Below are positions 16,860 through 24,655 of a stretch of DNA of 56,516 nucleotides, in pieces; positions within the stretch are counted from its first letter, which is position 1, and each line of letters begins with the position of its first letter. A program made the position numbers and the translations under genes. The stretch spans positions 1-56,516 of the forward strand of contig JADZGD010000042.1 of the NCBI GenBank assembly GCA_020854055.1. Reading direction: 5' to 3'. Origin of the DNA: Bryobacterales bacterium. GTDB lineage: Bacteria > Acidobacteriota > Terriglobia > Bryobacterales > Bryobacteraceae. The notes under the pieces are model-generated. The model made no database searches, had not been told where the DNA came from, and saw only the letters and a list, made by a program, of their open reading frames with translations.

Positions 16860-17606
16860 CTACAGGCGGTTGATGAGGCTTGCGACGTAGCCGGCTCCGA
16901 ACCCGTTGTCAATGTTTACCACCGTGACATTGCTGGCGCAACTGTTCAGCATTCCGAGCAGCGCGGCCAGTCCGTGGAAGCTGGCGCCGTAACCTACGCT
17001 GGTGGGCACGGCAATTACCGGGCAGGAGACCAGACCGCCCACCACGCTGGGAAGAGCGCCTTCCATGCCGGCGCACACCACGCAGACCCGCGACTGTTGC
17101 AGACGGTCGCTCTGGTAGAGCAGGCGGTGAATGCCGGCCACCCCGACGTCGGCGATCAGCTCCACCTCGTTTCCCATCACCTGGGCAGTGAGCTGCGCTT
17201 CTTCGGCTACGAACAGGTCGCTCGTGCCGGCCGAGACGATGCTGATTTTGCCCTTGCCCTGAATTGCGCGGTCGCGCCAGACACGCAGCAGGCCGCTCAG
17301 CGGAAAGTATTCAGCATCGGGGATGAGCGCCTTGACGGCTTCGGCCGTGGCGCGGTCGCAACGCGTGGCGAGCACGTTGGGATGCCGCTCCGCCAGTTTT
17401 GTGGCGATCGCCGCCACCTGGTCGGGCGTTTTCCCCTTTCCCAGAATCACCTCCGCCATTCCGCAGCGGAGCGAGCGGTGATGGTCGAGCTTGGCAATGC
17501 CGATATCTTCAAACGGCATATGGCGCACCCGTTCAAGCGCGGAGTCCACGGTCAGTGCTCCGGAGCTGACCTGCTCCAGCATCTGTCGAAGTTGTTCCTG
17601 GTCCAT
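16860..17606 (-). CDS. larB: LarB, pyridinium-3,5-biscarboxylate mononucleotide synthase
   Basis: LarB carboxylates and hydrolyses nicotinic acid adenine dinucleotide in the first step of making the nickel-pincer cofactor of lactate racemase and related enzymes. The 248-residue protein has the helical N-terminus and the PurE-like C-terminal half ([59 protein letters not shown]). The GYGASFxGLAALLxMLNSC signature is specific to the family. No larC, larE or larA lies in the window, so the rest of the pathway must be elsewhere or missing. It starts 6 bp after the DUF192 gene and precedes the sulfatase by 16 bp. Confidence 0.9.
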   Translation of the reverse strand: MDQEQLRQMLEQVSSGALTVDSALERVRHMPFEDIGIAKLDHHRSLRCGMAEVILGKGKTPDQVAAIATKLAERHPNVLATRCDRATAEAVKALIPDAEYFPLSGLLRVWRDRAIQGKGKISIVSAGTSDLFVAEEAQLTAQVMGNEVELIADVGVAGIHRLLYQSDRLQQSRVCVVCAGMEGALPSVVGGLVSCPVIAVPTSVGYGASFHGLAALLGMLNSCASNVTVVNIDNGFGAGYVASLINRL

Positions 17607-17612
17607 GACTCG

Positions 17613-18074
17613 TTAAAACCTGAGCGTAGCTCCCACCTGCAGGTTCCTCCTGGCGGCTTCACCTCCGGCCAACTCGAGAACATACTGGACGTTCTCTGAT
17701 TTGCCGTAGGTGGGGCATTCGGAGGCCTTCTTTGCCGGCGGGCAGGGCGGGACGTTTGCTTCAATCTCGACGATCTTGCGGTCCGGATTCATGAAGATCA
17801 TGTCGAGCGGAATCTTCACGTGGTACATCCAGTAGTGCTGCGCGCCGGGCTTGTCGTGGATGAAGAGCATCCCCCGGTCCTTGCCCATCTCTTCGCGGTA
17901 CATCATTCCGCGCAGCATGTCGATGGGCGTCAACATCACCTCCACGCGGATGACCTTGCCATCGGGCATGGTGAGTGGGGTTGTACCCGTGGCGTCATCC
18001 GCATTCTGGCCGCCGCATCCGGCCAGCAGCATCATCAGGACAATGGGCGTGAACATCAGCGACCGGCCAGGCAT
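17613..18074 (-). CDS. DUF192 lipoprotein
   Basis: A 153-residue secreted protein of the DUF192 family, function unknown. The N-terminus ends in a lipobox, LLAGC, with Cys20 as the lipidation site, so it should be anchored to a membrane. The DUF192 core is visible: VEVMLTPIDMLRGMMYREEMGKDRGMLFIHD, then HYWMYHVKIPLDMIFMNPDRKIVEIEANVPPC and the YVLELAGGEAARRNLQVGATL ending. The start is ATG 18074 or ATG 18056; neither has a good ribosome binding site. The frame runs upstream to 18407, but that portion is antisense to the prenyltransferase gene. Only 34 bp separate the two divergent starts. Confidence 0.85.
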   Translation of the reverse strand: MPGRSLMFTPIVLMMLLAGCGGQNADDATGTTPLTMPDGKVIRVEVMLTPIDMLRGMMYREEMGKDRGMLFIHDKPGAQHYWMYHVKIPLDMIFMNPDRKIVEIEANVPPCPPAKKASECPTYGKSENVQYVLELAGGEAARRNLQVGATLRF

Positions 18075-18108
18075 CGAATACAATGGTAACGGAATCGCCG
18101 CATCACCC

Positions 18109-18990
18109 ATGCCGTCCTTGTTCAAACGTATCCGATTGACGCTGGAGATGATTCGCTTCGAACACTCCGTCTTCGCGCTACCGTTTGCGCTCACCGGAGC
18201 GTTGTTGGCGTGGCGCGAGGACCGGTTCGCCACCGTGGGGCTTGCCTGGCGGCTGGTCTGGATCGTGGTGGCGATGGTGGCGGCACGCTCCACAGCCATG
18301 TCGTTCAACCGGGTGCTTGATGCCTCGATTGACGCCCGCAACCCGCGCACGGCGATGCGCCACATTCCGGCCGGATTGCTGACGCGGCGTTTCACCTGGG
18401 CTTTCATCGTGGTCTCGTCGGCGGTATTCCTGCTGGCGGCTGAAATGTTGAATCCGCTCTGCTTTAAGCTGTCGCCGGTGGCGCTGGCGGTGGTCTGCTT
18501 TTATTCCTTCACAAAGCGCTTTACTTCATTTTCGCACGTGGCGCTGGGATTTTCCCTGGGCATCGCGCCCGCCGCGGCCTGGATCGCCATGCGCGGCTCG
18601 CTCGATGCGCGCATACTCTGGCTGACGGCGGCGGTGACGTTCTGGACTGCCGGCTTCGACATCATCTACTCATGCCAGGATTTCGACTTTGACCGCAAGG
18701 CCGGCCTGTTCAGCCTGCCCCGGCAATTGGGAATTGCCGGGGCGCTGCGTGCTTCACGACTGCTGCATGCGCTGATGGCGGGATGCCTGCTGTTGCTGGT
18801 GCGCGATTTTGGCCTGGGTCCGCTGGCTCTGGCCGGAGTGGCGGCGGTCTGCGCGTTGCTCGTTTATGAGCACCTGTTGGTGAAGGCCGATGATTTGTCG
18901 CGCGTCAATGCCGCCTTCTTCACGGTGAACGGTTACGTCAGCGTGTTATTCTTTGTGTTTTGGGCCGCTGATGTGCTGGTTCGCCGCTAA
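18109..18990 (+). CDS. mqnP: UbiA-family prenyltransferase, probably MqnP
   Basis: An integral membrane aromatic prenyltransferase of 293 residues with about eight transmembrane helices. The two Asp-rich motifs that bind Mg-diphosphate are FNRVLDASID (66-75) and DIIYSCQDFDFD (184-195). FEHSVFALPFALTGALLA is the typical first helix. Because mqnE follows 20 bp downstream, it most likely attaches the polyprenyl chain in the futalosine route to menaquinone (MqnP) rather than acting on 4-hydroxybenzoate. The start is ATG 18109; an open frame to 17851 is antisense to the DUF192 gene. Confidence 0.87.
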   Translation: MPSLFKRIRLTLEMIRFEHSVFALPFALTGALLAWREDRFATVGLAWRLVWIVVAMVAARSTAMSFNRVLDASIDARNPRTAMRHIPAGLLTRRFTWAFIVVSSAVFLLAAEMLNPLCFKLSPVALAVVCFYSFTKRFTSFSHVALGFSLGIAPAAAWIAMRGSLDARILWLTAAVTFWTAGFDIIYSCQDFDFDRKAGLFSLPRQLGIAGALRASRLLHALMAGCLLLLVRDFGLGPLALAGVAAVCALLVYEHLLVKADDLSRVNAAFFTVNGYVSVLFFVFWAADVLVRR

Positions 18991-19010
18991 CGTCCGCCGG
19001 GGCATCTCCG

Positions 19011-20129
19011 ATGAAAGTGCTGATTGACGACCCTCGTTTGAAGCCGGTCCTGGATAAGGTCCAGGCCGGGGAGCGGCTTTCGTTTGATGACGGAGTTACA
19101 CTTTACCGTTCGCCTGACCTGCTGGCGACCGGTTACATGGCCAACCTGGTTCGCGAACGGCTGAGCGGCAACGTCACTTACTTCAACGTAAATCGCCACA
19201 TCAACCCAACCGATGTGTGTGTGGCCAGTTGCAAGATGTGCGCCTTCGGAAAGAAGGCCCGCGACCCCAACTCCTACACGATGTCGCTCGATCAGGTCTG
19301 GGAGACGGCCGGGCGCGGCTGGAGCGAGGCCATCAGCGAGTTCCACATTGTCGGCGGCCTCCATCCGGAGTTGACTTTGGACTGGTTTTGCCAGATGCTC
19401 CGCGGTCTCAAGGAGCGCTTCCCGGCGGTACATTTGAAAGCGTTCACCATGGTGGAGATCGCCTATCTGGCACAGCGCGGAAAGATCTCCGTTCGCGAGA
19501 CGATTGAACGGCTGAAAGAGGCCGGCGTCGATTCGCTGCCGGGCGGCGGCGCGGAGATCTTCAGCGAGCGTGTGCGGCGCATCATTTGCGATCACAAGAT
19601 CGACGGCAACCAGTGGATCGAGGTGGCGCGGGAAGTGCACCGGGCAGGGTTGAAATCGAACTGCACGATGCTTTACGGGCATGTGGAGAACGAGGAGGAC
19701 CGGGTTGATCACCTGGTGCGGCTCCGCGAACTTCAGGATGAGACCGGCGGATTCGTCACCTTCATTCCTCTGGCGTTTCACCCGGGCAATACGGCGCTGG
19801 CGCATGTTTCTTCCACCACCGGCTTCATGGATCTGAAGAACATTGCCGTATCGCGGTTGATGCTGGACAACATTCCTCATATCAAGGCCTACTGGGTAAT
19901 GATGACGCCGCGAATCGCCCAGATCGCGCAGCGCTTCGGCGCCGATGACCTTGACGGCACGGTGGTGGAAGAGAAGATCTACCACGATGCCGGCGCCACC
20001 ACCAGCCAATCGCTGCGGCGGGCGGAGTTGCTGGCGCTGATCCGCGCCTCGGGTCGTGACCCGGTGGAACGCGACACGCTCTACCATCCGGTGGTTCGCG
20101 ACGAAACTACCGTAACGGTTCTGGTTTGA
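19011..20129 (+). CDS. mqnE: Aminofutalosine synthase (radical SAM)
   Basis: A radical SAM enzyme of 372 residues that joins 3-[(1-carboxyvinyl)oxy]benzoate with S-adenosylmethionine to give aminodeoxyfutalosine, an early step of the futalosine menaquinone pathway. The [4Fe-4S] ligands are Cys70, Cys74 and Cys77 in DVCVASCKMCAFGK. SAM-domain segments include EFHIVGGLHPELTLDW and KAFTMVEIAYLAQRG. The GGGAEIFSERVRRIICDHK stretch and HPGNTALAHV near the C-terminus match the MqnE/MqnC group, and MqnE is preferred on overall pattern. Menaquinone genes mqnA, mqnB, mqnC and mqnD are not in the window. Confidence 0.9.
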   Translation: MKVLIDDPRLKPVLDKVQAGERLSFDDGVTLYRSPDLLATGYMANLVRERLSGNVTYFNVNRHINPTDVCVASCKMCAFGKKARDPNSYTMSLDQVWETAGRGWSEAISEFHIVGGLHPELTLDWFCQMLRGLKERFPAVHLKAFTMVEIAYLAQRGKISVRETIERLKEAGVDSLPGGGAEIFSERVRRIICDHKIDGNQWIEVAREVHRAGLKSNCTMLYGHVENEEDRVDHLVRLRELQDETGGFVTFIPLAFHPGNTALAHVSSTTGFMDLKNIAVSRLMLDNIPHIKAYWVMMTPRIAQIAQRFGADDLDGTVVEEKIYHDAGATTSQSLRRAELLALIRASGRDPVERDTLYHPVVRDETTVTVLV

Positions 20130-20292
20130 GAGCGGGAGGCTGATGTTCCGTGCGGTGAACGAGAAGATAGCCCGCCGGAACCAGGAATACGGCCAGCACC
20201 ACGGACACCGCCAGGCCGGTGATACCGATTACGGAGACAATGAGGCAGACAACCAGGATGAAATAGGGGTTTCGAATTACAAATCGCGGCAT
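20107..20292 (-). pseudogene. Collapsed RND efflux permease remnant
   Basis: A 61-codon frame reads MPRFVIRNPYFILVVCLIV... then ...VVLAVFLVPAGYLLVHR with a polar tail. The first part matches the extreme N-terminus and first helix of HAE1/AcrB-type RND permeases (RNPYFI-V-CLI). The second part matches their final helix (LAVFLVPAGYLLV and a charged tail). An intact permease has about 1000 residues, so nearly the entire middle appears deleted in frame. The stop overlaps the mqnE end by 23 bp. It could be a genuine small two-helix protein, but the two matches in correct order favour a deletion relic. No membrane-fusion or outer-membrane partner genes are adjacent. Confidence 0.5.
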
Positions 20293-20411
20293 GTACGTCT
20301 TTTCGCAGAACAACAGCGTTCGGCGTGACGCCGGATTGCATTATTTTCAATCTAACGCCTGGAAGGCTCGCCCGGCATACCAGCAAAACAGTAGCGGCTA
20401 CGTGAAAAGAT

Positions 20412-20453
20412 ACCACCCGGCACCACCACACATTCGGAATAGCCGGTGGTTTT
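20412..20453 (+). terminator. Hairpin with short T run
   Basis: ACCACCCGGC at 20412-20421 pairs with GCCGGTGGT at 20442-20450, leaving one bulged C and a 20-base loop, and is followed by TTTT. It could end transcription from the mqnP-mqnE unit, although it lies about 280 bp beyond the mqnE stop. The large loop lowers confidence. Confidence 0.35.
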
Positions 20454-20566
20454 AATACGCACTGCCGCCGGTGTCAGGGAAATTATTTTTGATTGAAGCC
20501 GGTACGGGAATGCGGATATCCTGATGGGGTAGCATACCATTTCATGATCGATTGCCGAGGGGTGTG

Positions 20567-20983
20567 ATGGCAAACCAGATCCTGATTGTCGAAGACAGCG
20601 GGCCGGAGACTCGCCTGATGTCGGTGATGTTTGAAGAAGTCGATCCCTTCTGTTCTTTGTCCATGGTTTCCAGCGACGAATCGGCGCTGCGGTTGCTTGA
20701 GACTGGCGTGATTCCTGATCTGACTTTGGTCGATCTGAACATCCCCACCGGGGGAGCCCCGCAGTTTATCGAACGGCTCCGGCAGTTGCCGGGCATGAAG
20801 AATCAACCGGTGGTGGTGCTGTCCAATGTTGCCGCGCCGGAGCAGATTCGCGCCTGTTACGATCGTGGCGCCGATGCGTACGTGCAAAAACCCTCCACGC
20901 TCGAAGATCTGGAACTCCTGGTGCGCCGGATGTGCAGTTTCTGGTTGCGGGCGAAGACCCGCACGGTTAGCGGCCGGCAGTAG
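20567..20983 (+). CDS. Single-domain response regulator
   Basis: A stand-alone receiver domain of 138 residues. The acidic pocket is Glu9-Asp10, the phospho-acceptor is Asp56 in LTLVDLNIP, the switch position is Ser86 in VVVLSNV and the conserved lysine is Lys108 in YVQKPS. The start is the ATG at 20567, with GAGGGG upstream; a TTG-type extension to 20552 adds only five residues. No kinase or effector gene is beside it: the nearest neighbours are the convergent fucosidase and, upstream, a 274-bp stretch with the RND relic beyond. The partner is therefore unknown. It is one of three single-domain regulators in the window. Confidence 0.9.
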   Translation: MANQILIVEDSGPETRLMSVMFEEVDPFCSLSMVSSDESALRLLETGVIPDLTLVDLNIPTGGAPQFIERLRQLPGMKNQPVVVLSNVAAPEQIRACYDRGADAYVQKPSTLEDLELLVRRMCSFWLRAKTRTVSGRQ

Positions 20984-21131
20984 TAAGAAATCATGCGTCT
21001 CCGATCCAACTCCCAATGGGACTTTGGGCGTGATTTTCTTCTGCGATAGTCGGGTAACGCCTTCCGAGATTCGTAGTCAAGCCGGAAATCGTGGATTGGC
21101 CGGCGCAATAGCTGCAGGCTCGCGTTCCGAC

Positions 21132-22451
21132 CTACTTCTGCGCCCAGCGCGGAAACTTGAGGTCCTGCACGGGCTCCGATTCGAATTCCGCCGCGATCAC
21201 AGGCATCATGTCCGGGGCCGCGGCGGGTAGGCCGGTGAACTTGACGCGGTACAGCGGGAACCCGATCGATGGCTCGCGCGGATCTTTCTGCTGTGTCTGC
21301 TCGAAACGCACGGGCGTACCGTCGTGCAGCCATCGCGCAGACTTCACCCTGCTGGTGAAGCGCGAAAGGGTGATTACAGGCCCGATCCAGCGGGTTACAT
21401 GGAGGTACAGCGTATTTCCCTTACGGGTGAAGTTCACATAATTACTACGGGTGACCTTGCACAACTCCGATCCGTAGATGGTTTCGCCGTACTTCGACAT
21501 CCACTGACCCACCTGTTGCAGAACGCGGACTGAACCTACGGGCACACTGCCGTCGGATTCAGGGCCGATGTTCAGAATGAAGTTTCCGCCGTCCCGCGCA
21601 CAGGTGGTCAGGTTCCCAATGATCGCCTCTGGGGACTTCCAGTTCTCGTCAGCCGCCATGTAGCCCCACGCGCCATTTATGGTCATGCAGGTCTCCCAGG
21701 GACGGCCCTGCTTGTCGGGTTCGATCTTCTGCTCCGAGGTCCAGAAATCACCATCCACCGCGCCCCGGTCGTTGATGATCATGTCCGGCTGGAGAGTCCG
21801 GATGCGTTTCTGCAATTTGTCAGCCTCCCATCCGGCTGCGTTCAGGGGCCACGGACCGTCCCACCACAAGATGTCGATCTTGCCGTAATTCGAGCAAATC
21901 TCATGCACTTGCGTGTGGATGTAGTCGACGAAACGGCGCCGGGCCCCTTCGTCCACGGCGCACTTGATGCCATCGGGGTGGATCCAATCCATCATCGAGA
22001 AATAGAAGCCCACGCGTCGCCCTTCAGCCCGCGCAGCCTCGACAAATTCGGCCACCAGGTCCCGTCCGCAAGCCTGCTTCGTTGCGCAGAAATCGGTGGT
22101 CTTCGTGTTGAACAGACAGTAGCCGTCGTGGTTCTTGGTGGTGAGGACCATGTACTTCTGGCCGGCTTCACGGGCCAGACGTGCCCAAGTCCTCGCGCAG
22201 CCGGCGGGGGGCCGGAACTTCTTACCGAGCTCTTTGTACTCCTCAGACGGAATCGCCTCGTGCTCCATGTTCCAGATGTCGCGGGCAATAACAGTGTGCA
22301 CGCCCCAGTGAATGAACATGCCGAAACGTGCCTCAATCCACCACGCCGTGCGGGAGGCAGCCAGGGTGGTTGGGGGTAGGATTGCCGCCCCGGCTGCCGT
22401 CAGCATCGCGGCACGACGCGATATTTTGATTGCGGGCCTGATGTCCATCAT
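21132..22451 (-). CDS. Exported alpha-L-fucosidase (GH29)
   Basis: A 439-residue glycoside hydrolase of family 29 that releases terminal alpha-L-fucose with retention. It starts with a twin-arginine-like leader (ISRRAAMLTAAGAA). The barrel motifs are WWIEARFGMFIHWG (37-50), MVLTTKNHDGYCLF (101-114) and GKIDILWWDGPW (190-201), where Asp198 is the expected nucleophile. GGNFILNIGPESDGSVP is the usual end of the catalytic domain, followed by a short beta-rich C-terminal part. The acid/base residue is not conserved across GH29 and cannot be assigned here. The gene is intact although pseudogenes flank it; it starts 5 bp before the TonB-receptor remnant on the same strand. Confidence 0.92.
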   Translation of the reverse strand: MMDIRPAIKISRRAAMLTAAGAAILPPTTLAASRTAWWIEARFGMFIHWGVHTVIARDIWNMEHEAIPSEEYKELGKKFRPPAGCARTWARLAREAGQKYMVLTTKNHDGYCLFNTKTTDFCATKQACGRDLVAEFVEAARAEGRRVGFYFSMMDWIHPDGIKCAVDEGARRRFVDYIHTQVHEICSNYGKIDILWWDGPWPLNAAGWEADKLQKRIRTLQPDMIINDRGAVDGDFWTSEQKIEPDKQGRPWETCMTINGAWGYMAADENWKSPEAIIGNLTTCARDGGNFILNIGPESDGSVPVGSVRVLQQVGQWMSKYGETIYGSELCKVTRSNYVNFTRKGNTLYLHVTRWIGPVITLSRFTSRVKSARWLHDGTPVRFEQTQQKDPREPSIGFPLYRVKFTGLPAAAPDMMPVIAAEFESEPVQDLKFPRWAQK

Positions 22452-22455
22452 CAGA

Positions 22456-22808
22456 TTAGAACACGATCTTCAGGTCCAGTTGGAGCTGCCGCGGACTGAA
22501 CCGTGTGTTGGTGACCGGTCGAAAGTCGACGCTCGACAAGTCTGAGGCCGGAACCGAGAAGACGGGTGTGTTCGTGATGTTGTATGCCTCGGCCCAGAAT
22601 TCAACCCTGCGCTCTTCGTTGGTTGGAAACATTCGAAAGAGCAAAATGCCGGTATGGCGGATCCAGTAGGATCCCATGGTGTTCCGCCCTAGGTTTCCGA
22701 ACGTATAGACCGCGGGCCTCGCACGAACTGCTGTGTTGCGCCACGAGACGTTTGGATCGGGGTTCGCCAGCGAAGGGTCTCCGGTCTCACTGAAGCCAGG
22801 GGCTGGCG
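22456..22808 (-). pseudogene. C-terminal fragment of a TonB-dependent receptor
   Basis: About 117 codons on the minus strand read as the tail of a large Oar-like TonB-dependent receptor: SWRNTAVRARPAVYTFGNLGRN, then GSYWIRHTGILLFRMFP, EFWAEAYNITNTPVFSVP and the terminal strand RQLQLDLKIVF with the final aromatic residue of outer-membrane barrels. Receptors of this type run to about 1000 residues, so the upstream nine-tenths is missing. The match stops near 22795-22808, exactly where a tricorn protease fragment begins on the other strand. The fragment retains an open frame to its stop but has no start of its own, so it is almost surely non-functional. Confidence 0.75.
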
Positions 22809-23531
22809 GGCACGTTCACCGCACTCACGATGAACGACAAACCTGGTGAGCAATGCGCCTGGGAAATCAACGTGAAGCCGGTAGCGAGTGAGGATCAGTT
22901 GAACTATTTCGACGGGGTGGGATCGCGCCCGACGCTGGTGGACCGCACAACCAATGGCCGGGTGGGCTACATGCATGTACCTTTCACTGCGATCGCCGGT
23001 CTGGCGGTGTTCGACAAGCGCCTGGCGGCCCGGGCCGGCAAGGATGCGACGATCATCGACGAGCGGTATGACCACGGCGGGCTCATTCCGGATTTTTTGT
23101 ACCGGGAAGTTGGCGCGGAAACTGCTGGCCGTGGTTTCACCGCGCGAGGGCAAGGACAACCCGTGGCCGCGGCTGGCGATCTACGTCCCGAAAATGATGA
23201 TTATCAACGAACTGGCAGGCTCGGGCGGGGACTGTTTTCCCTGGTTTTTCCAGCGGCAGAAACTGAGTCGGCTGGTGGGGATTCCGCGCGACGTTCCGAT
23301 GATGGATGGCGGCAGCGTGAAGGCTCGAGAAATGGTGTTCTGGTCCACCTCGCAAGGGGCCAATGGATTGTGGTGAACCATGGCGTGGATCCCCATTACC
23401 CGGTGGAGCAGAGACCGGACCTGGTGGCGAAGGGATATAATCCGCAACTGGAGAAGGTCATTGAACTGCTGATGGAGGGGTTGAAGGGCTACACCCCACT
23501 GCCGCCACGTCCGAAATATCCAACAAGGTGA
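22800..23531 (+). pseudogene. Frameshifted C-terminal fragment of tricorn-like protease
   Basis: Three frames in succession spell the tail of a tricorn-type S41 protease. Frame one (22800-23100) reads ALTMNDKPGE, then LNYFDGVGSRPTLVDRTTNG and RVGYMHVPFTAIAGLAVF. Frame two (about 23100-23355) continues KLARKLLAVVSPREG, then MMIINELAGSGGDCFPWFF with the catalytic-serine-region motif, and DVPMMDGGSVKARE. Frame three (about 23355-23531) ends GQWIVVNHGVDPHYPVEQRP, then PQLEKVIELLMEGL and PPRPKYPTR. At least two frameshifts are therefore present, one near a run of six T at 23092. The N-terminal propellers and PDZ region are missing. This is a decaying gene. Confidence 0.75.
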
Positions 23532-23611
23532 AGGCGTTCCGGTGAGTGGAATCTGTGGGCCTCCTGGCAGTGGGGCGGTACGCGGCGCATGATAAACTGT
23601 TTTTCAACCCG

Positions 23612-23977
23612 ATGGCGCTCACCTGTCACCACTGCTGTTCGAGAGATATCTGGCAGCCATTTCGAGAGAACTGGAAGGACCGCCTGCTGGCTCGTTTTGG
23701 ATATGGACGGGCTGAGTGCCGTGGCTGCCGCCGGATCATTCTGCTCAACAAGGAAGCGTTGGAGGCGCAGCGGAGCCTGGCAGCACAGCAGGTTCGCTCG
23801 GGCTCTGTCCGTTTCGTGATGGCGCAACCGCCCGCGCCGCTTGAGCGCTTACCGGTTTCCCAACTGGAGCAGGATAATGCCGCCGATGATCATGCCGAGG
23901 CCGGCGAACTTGTTGCGGGTGAGAGGTTCGTTGAAGAAAAGCCGCGACCAGAACAGTGTCCAGATGTAGCCCAGTGA
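23612..23977 (+). CDS. Small zinc-ribbon protein
   Basis: The frame from ATG 23612 begins MALTCHHCCSRDIWQPF and continues FGYGRAECRGCRRIILL, giving two CxxC knuckles about 27 residues apart, a zinc-ribbon arrangement. Short proteins like this are common in acidobacterial genomes and have no assigned role. The frame then runs 129 bp into the convergent EamA gene before reaching a stop, and this C-terminal part (about 45 residues, very acidic and Ala/Glu-rich) looks like antisense read-through. The original stop may have been lost, or the gene may be decaying like its upstream neighbours. Confidence 0.45.
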   Translation: MALTCHHCCSRDIWQPFRENWKDRLLARFGYGRAECRGCRRIILLNKEALEAQRSLAAQQVRSGSVRFVMAQPPAPLERLPVSQLEQDNAADDHAEAGELVAGERFVEEKPRPEQCPDVAQ

Positions 23978-24202
23978 GACTAGCGGATACAGAATGGTTA
24001 GCTCCCCCTTTCGCACCCCAAGCACGAAAAAGTAGGAAGAGAGCAGATACAGCGCGATGCCGGCCATGAGCCAGTAGTTAGTCAGCAGCGTCCTGACATT
24101 GAGGACGAAGCGGGTCGATGCGGCCTTCAGGAAAACGGCGCCGAACGATCCGATAAAGGAAGCCATCAGAACCAGCAGCATGGAGGAGAGCGGCGTGCTC
24201 AT
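23849..24202 (-). CDS. Half-size EamA/SMR-like membrane transporter, subunit 2
   Basis: A 117-residue protein with four transmembrane segments, the size of a small multidrug resistance (SMR) subunit. The signature YLLSSYFFVLGVRKGELTILYPLVSLGYIWTLFWSRLFFNEPLT is typical of drug/metabolite transporters of the EamA/ArnE-ArnF type. Its start overlaps the stop of the upstream half-transporter by 4 bp (24199-24202), so the two probably form a heterodimer in the inner membrane. Substrate unknown; undecaprenyl-linked sugars (as for ArnEF) or drugs are possibilities. Confidence 0.82.
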   Translation of the reverse strand: MSTPLSSMLLVLMASFIGSFGAVFLKAASTRFVLNVRTLLTNYWLMAGIALYLLSSYFFVLGVRKGELTILYPLVSLGYIWTLFWSRLFFNEPLTRNKFAGLGMIIGGIILLQLGNR

Positions 24203-24567
24203 TTCTTGCTGCCCTTTCCCAGCACCCCAACTCCCAGGACGATGGCTGCAATGCCGGCTACCTTGAAGAAATTCAGGGGTTCATGGAAGATCATCACCGA
24301 CAGGCCCGCCACCCAAACATAGGTCAGCGCGATGATGGGATACAGCATCGACAGTTCCGCGTGCTTGAGGGCGAGCACCAGCAGGATCGTGCTGATGCCA
24401 TAAAGAGCGTAGCCGGCAAACAGCGGAGGCGAGGCGAGCATCGCGATCGGCGAAGAGTGTGATAGCGTGCCGGCGCCCATCTTGATGAGAATCTGCGAAA
24501 CGGCTCCGATCACCGTACAGAAGAAGACGATGAGCGTCGGCCTCGACTTGGCAGCTTTACTTCTCAC
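24199..24567 (-). CDS. Half-size EamA/SMR-like membrane transporter, subunit 1
   Basis: About 122 residues with four hydrophobic segments, beginning at a probable GTG (24567, VRSKAAKSRPTLIVFFCTVIGAVSQILIKMGAG). The LVLALKHAELSMLYPIIALTYVWVAGLSVMIFHEPLNFFKVAGI stretch matches that of the partner gene and the EamA/SMR superfamily. The Glu-Pro in helix 4 (FHEPL) is conserved in the pair. The frame extends to 24834 but that part overlaps the preceding gene on the same strand and is hydrophilic and Arg-rich. No strong ribosome binding site is seen before the GTG, so the exact start is uncertain. Confidence 0.75.
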   Translation of the reverse strand: MRSKAAKSRPTLIVFFCTVIGAVSQILIKMGAGTLSHSSPIAMLASPPLFAGYALYGISTILLVLALKHAELSMLYPIIALTYVWVAGLSVMIFHEPLNFFKVAGIAAIVLGVGVLGKGSKK

Positions 24568-24655
24568 ATGATCGGCTGATTCGACACCGGCTGCGTTCAA
24601 ACTTCCTCCAGTACATGTTCCATCATAACGGACCACGGCGGTGGTGGACCGCGCC

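Noticed and set aside
20340..20566. A possible riboswitch upstream of the 20567 response regulator
   Set aside because: I found one hairpin with a T run but no recognised conserved riboswitch core.
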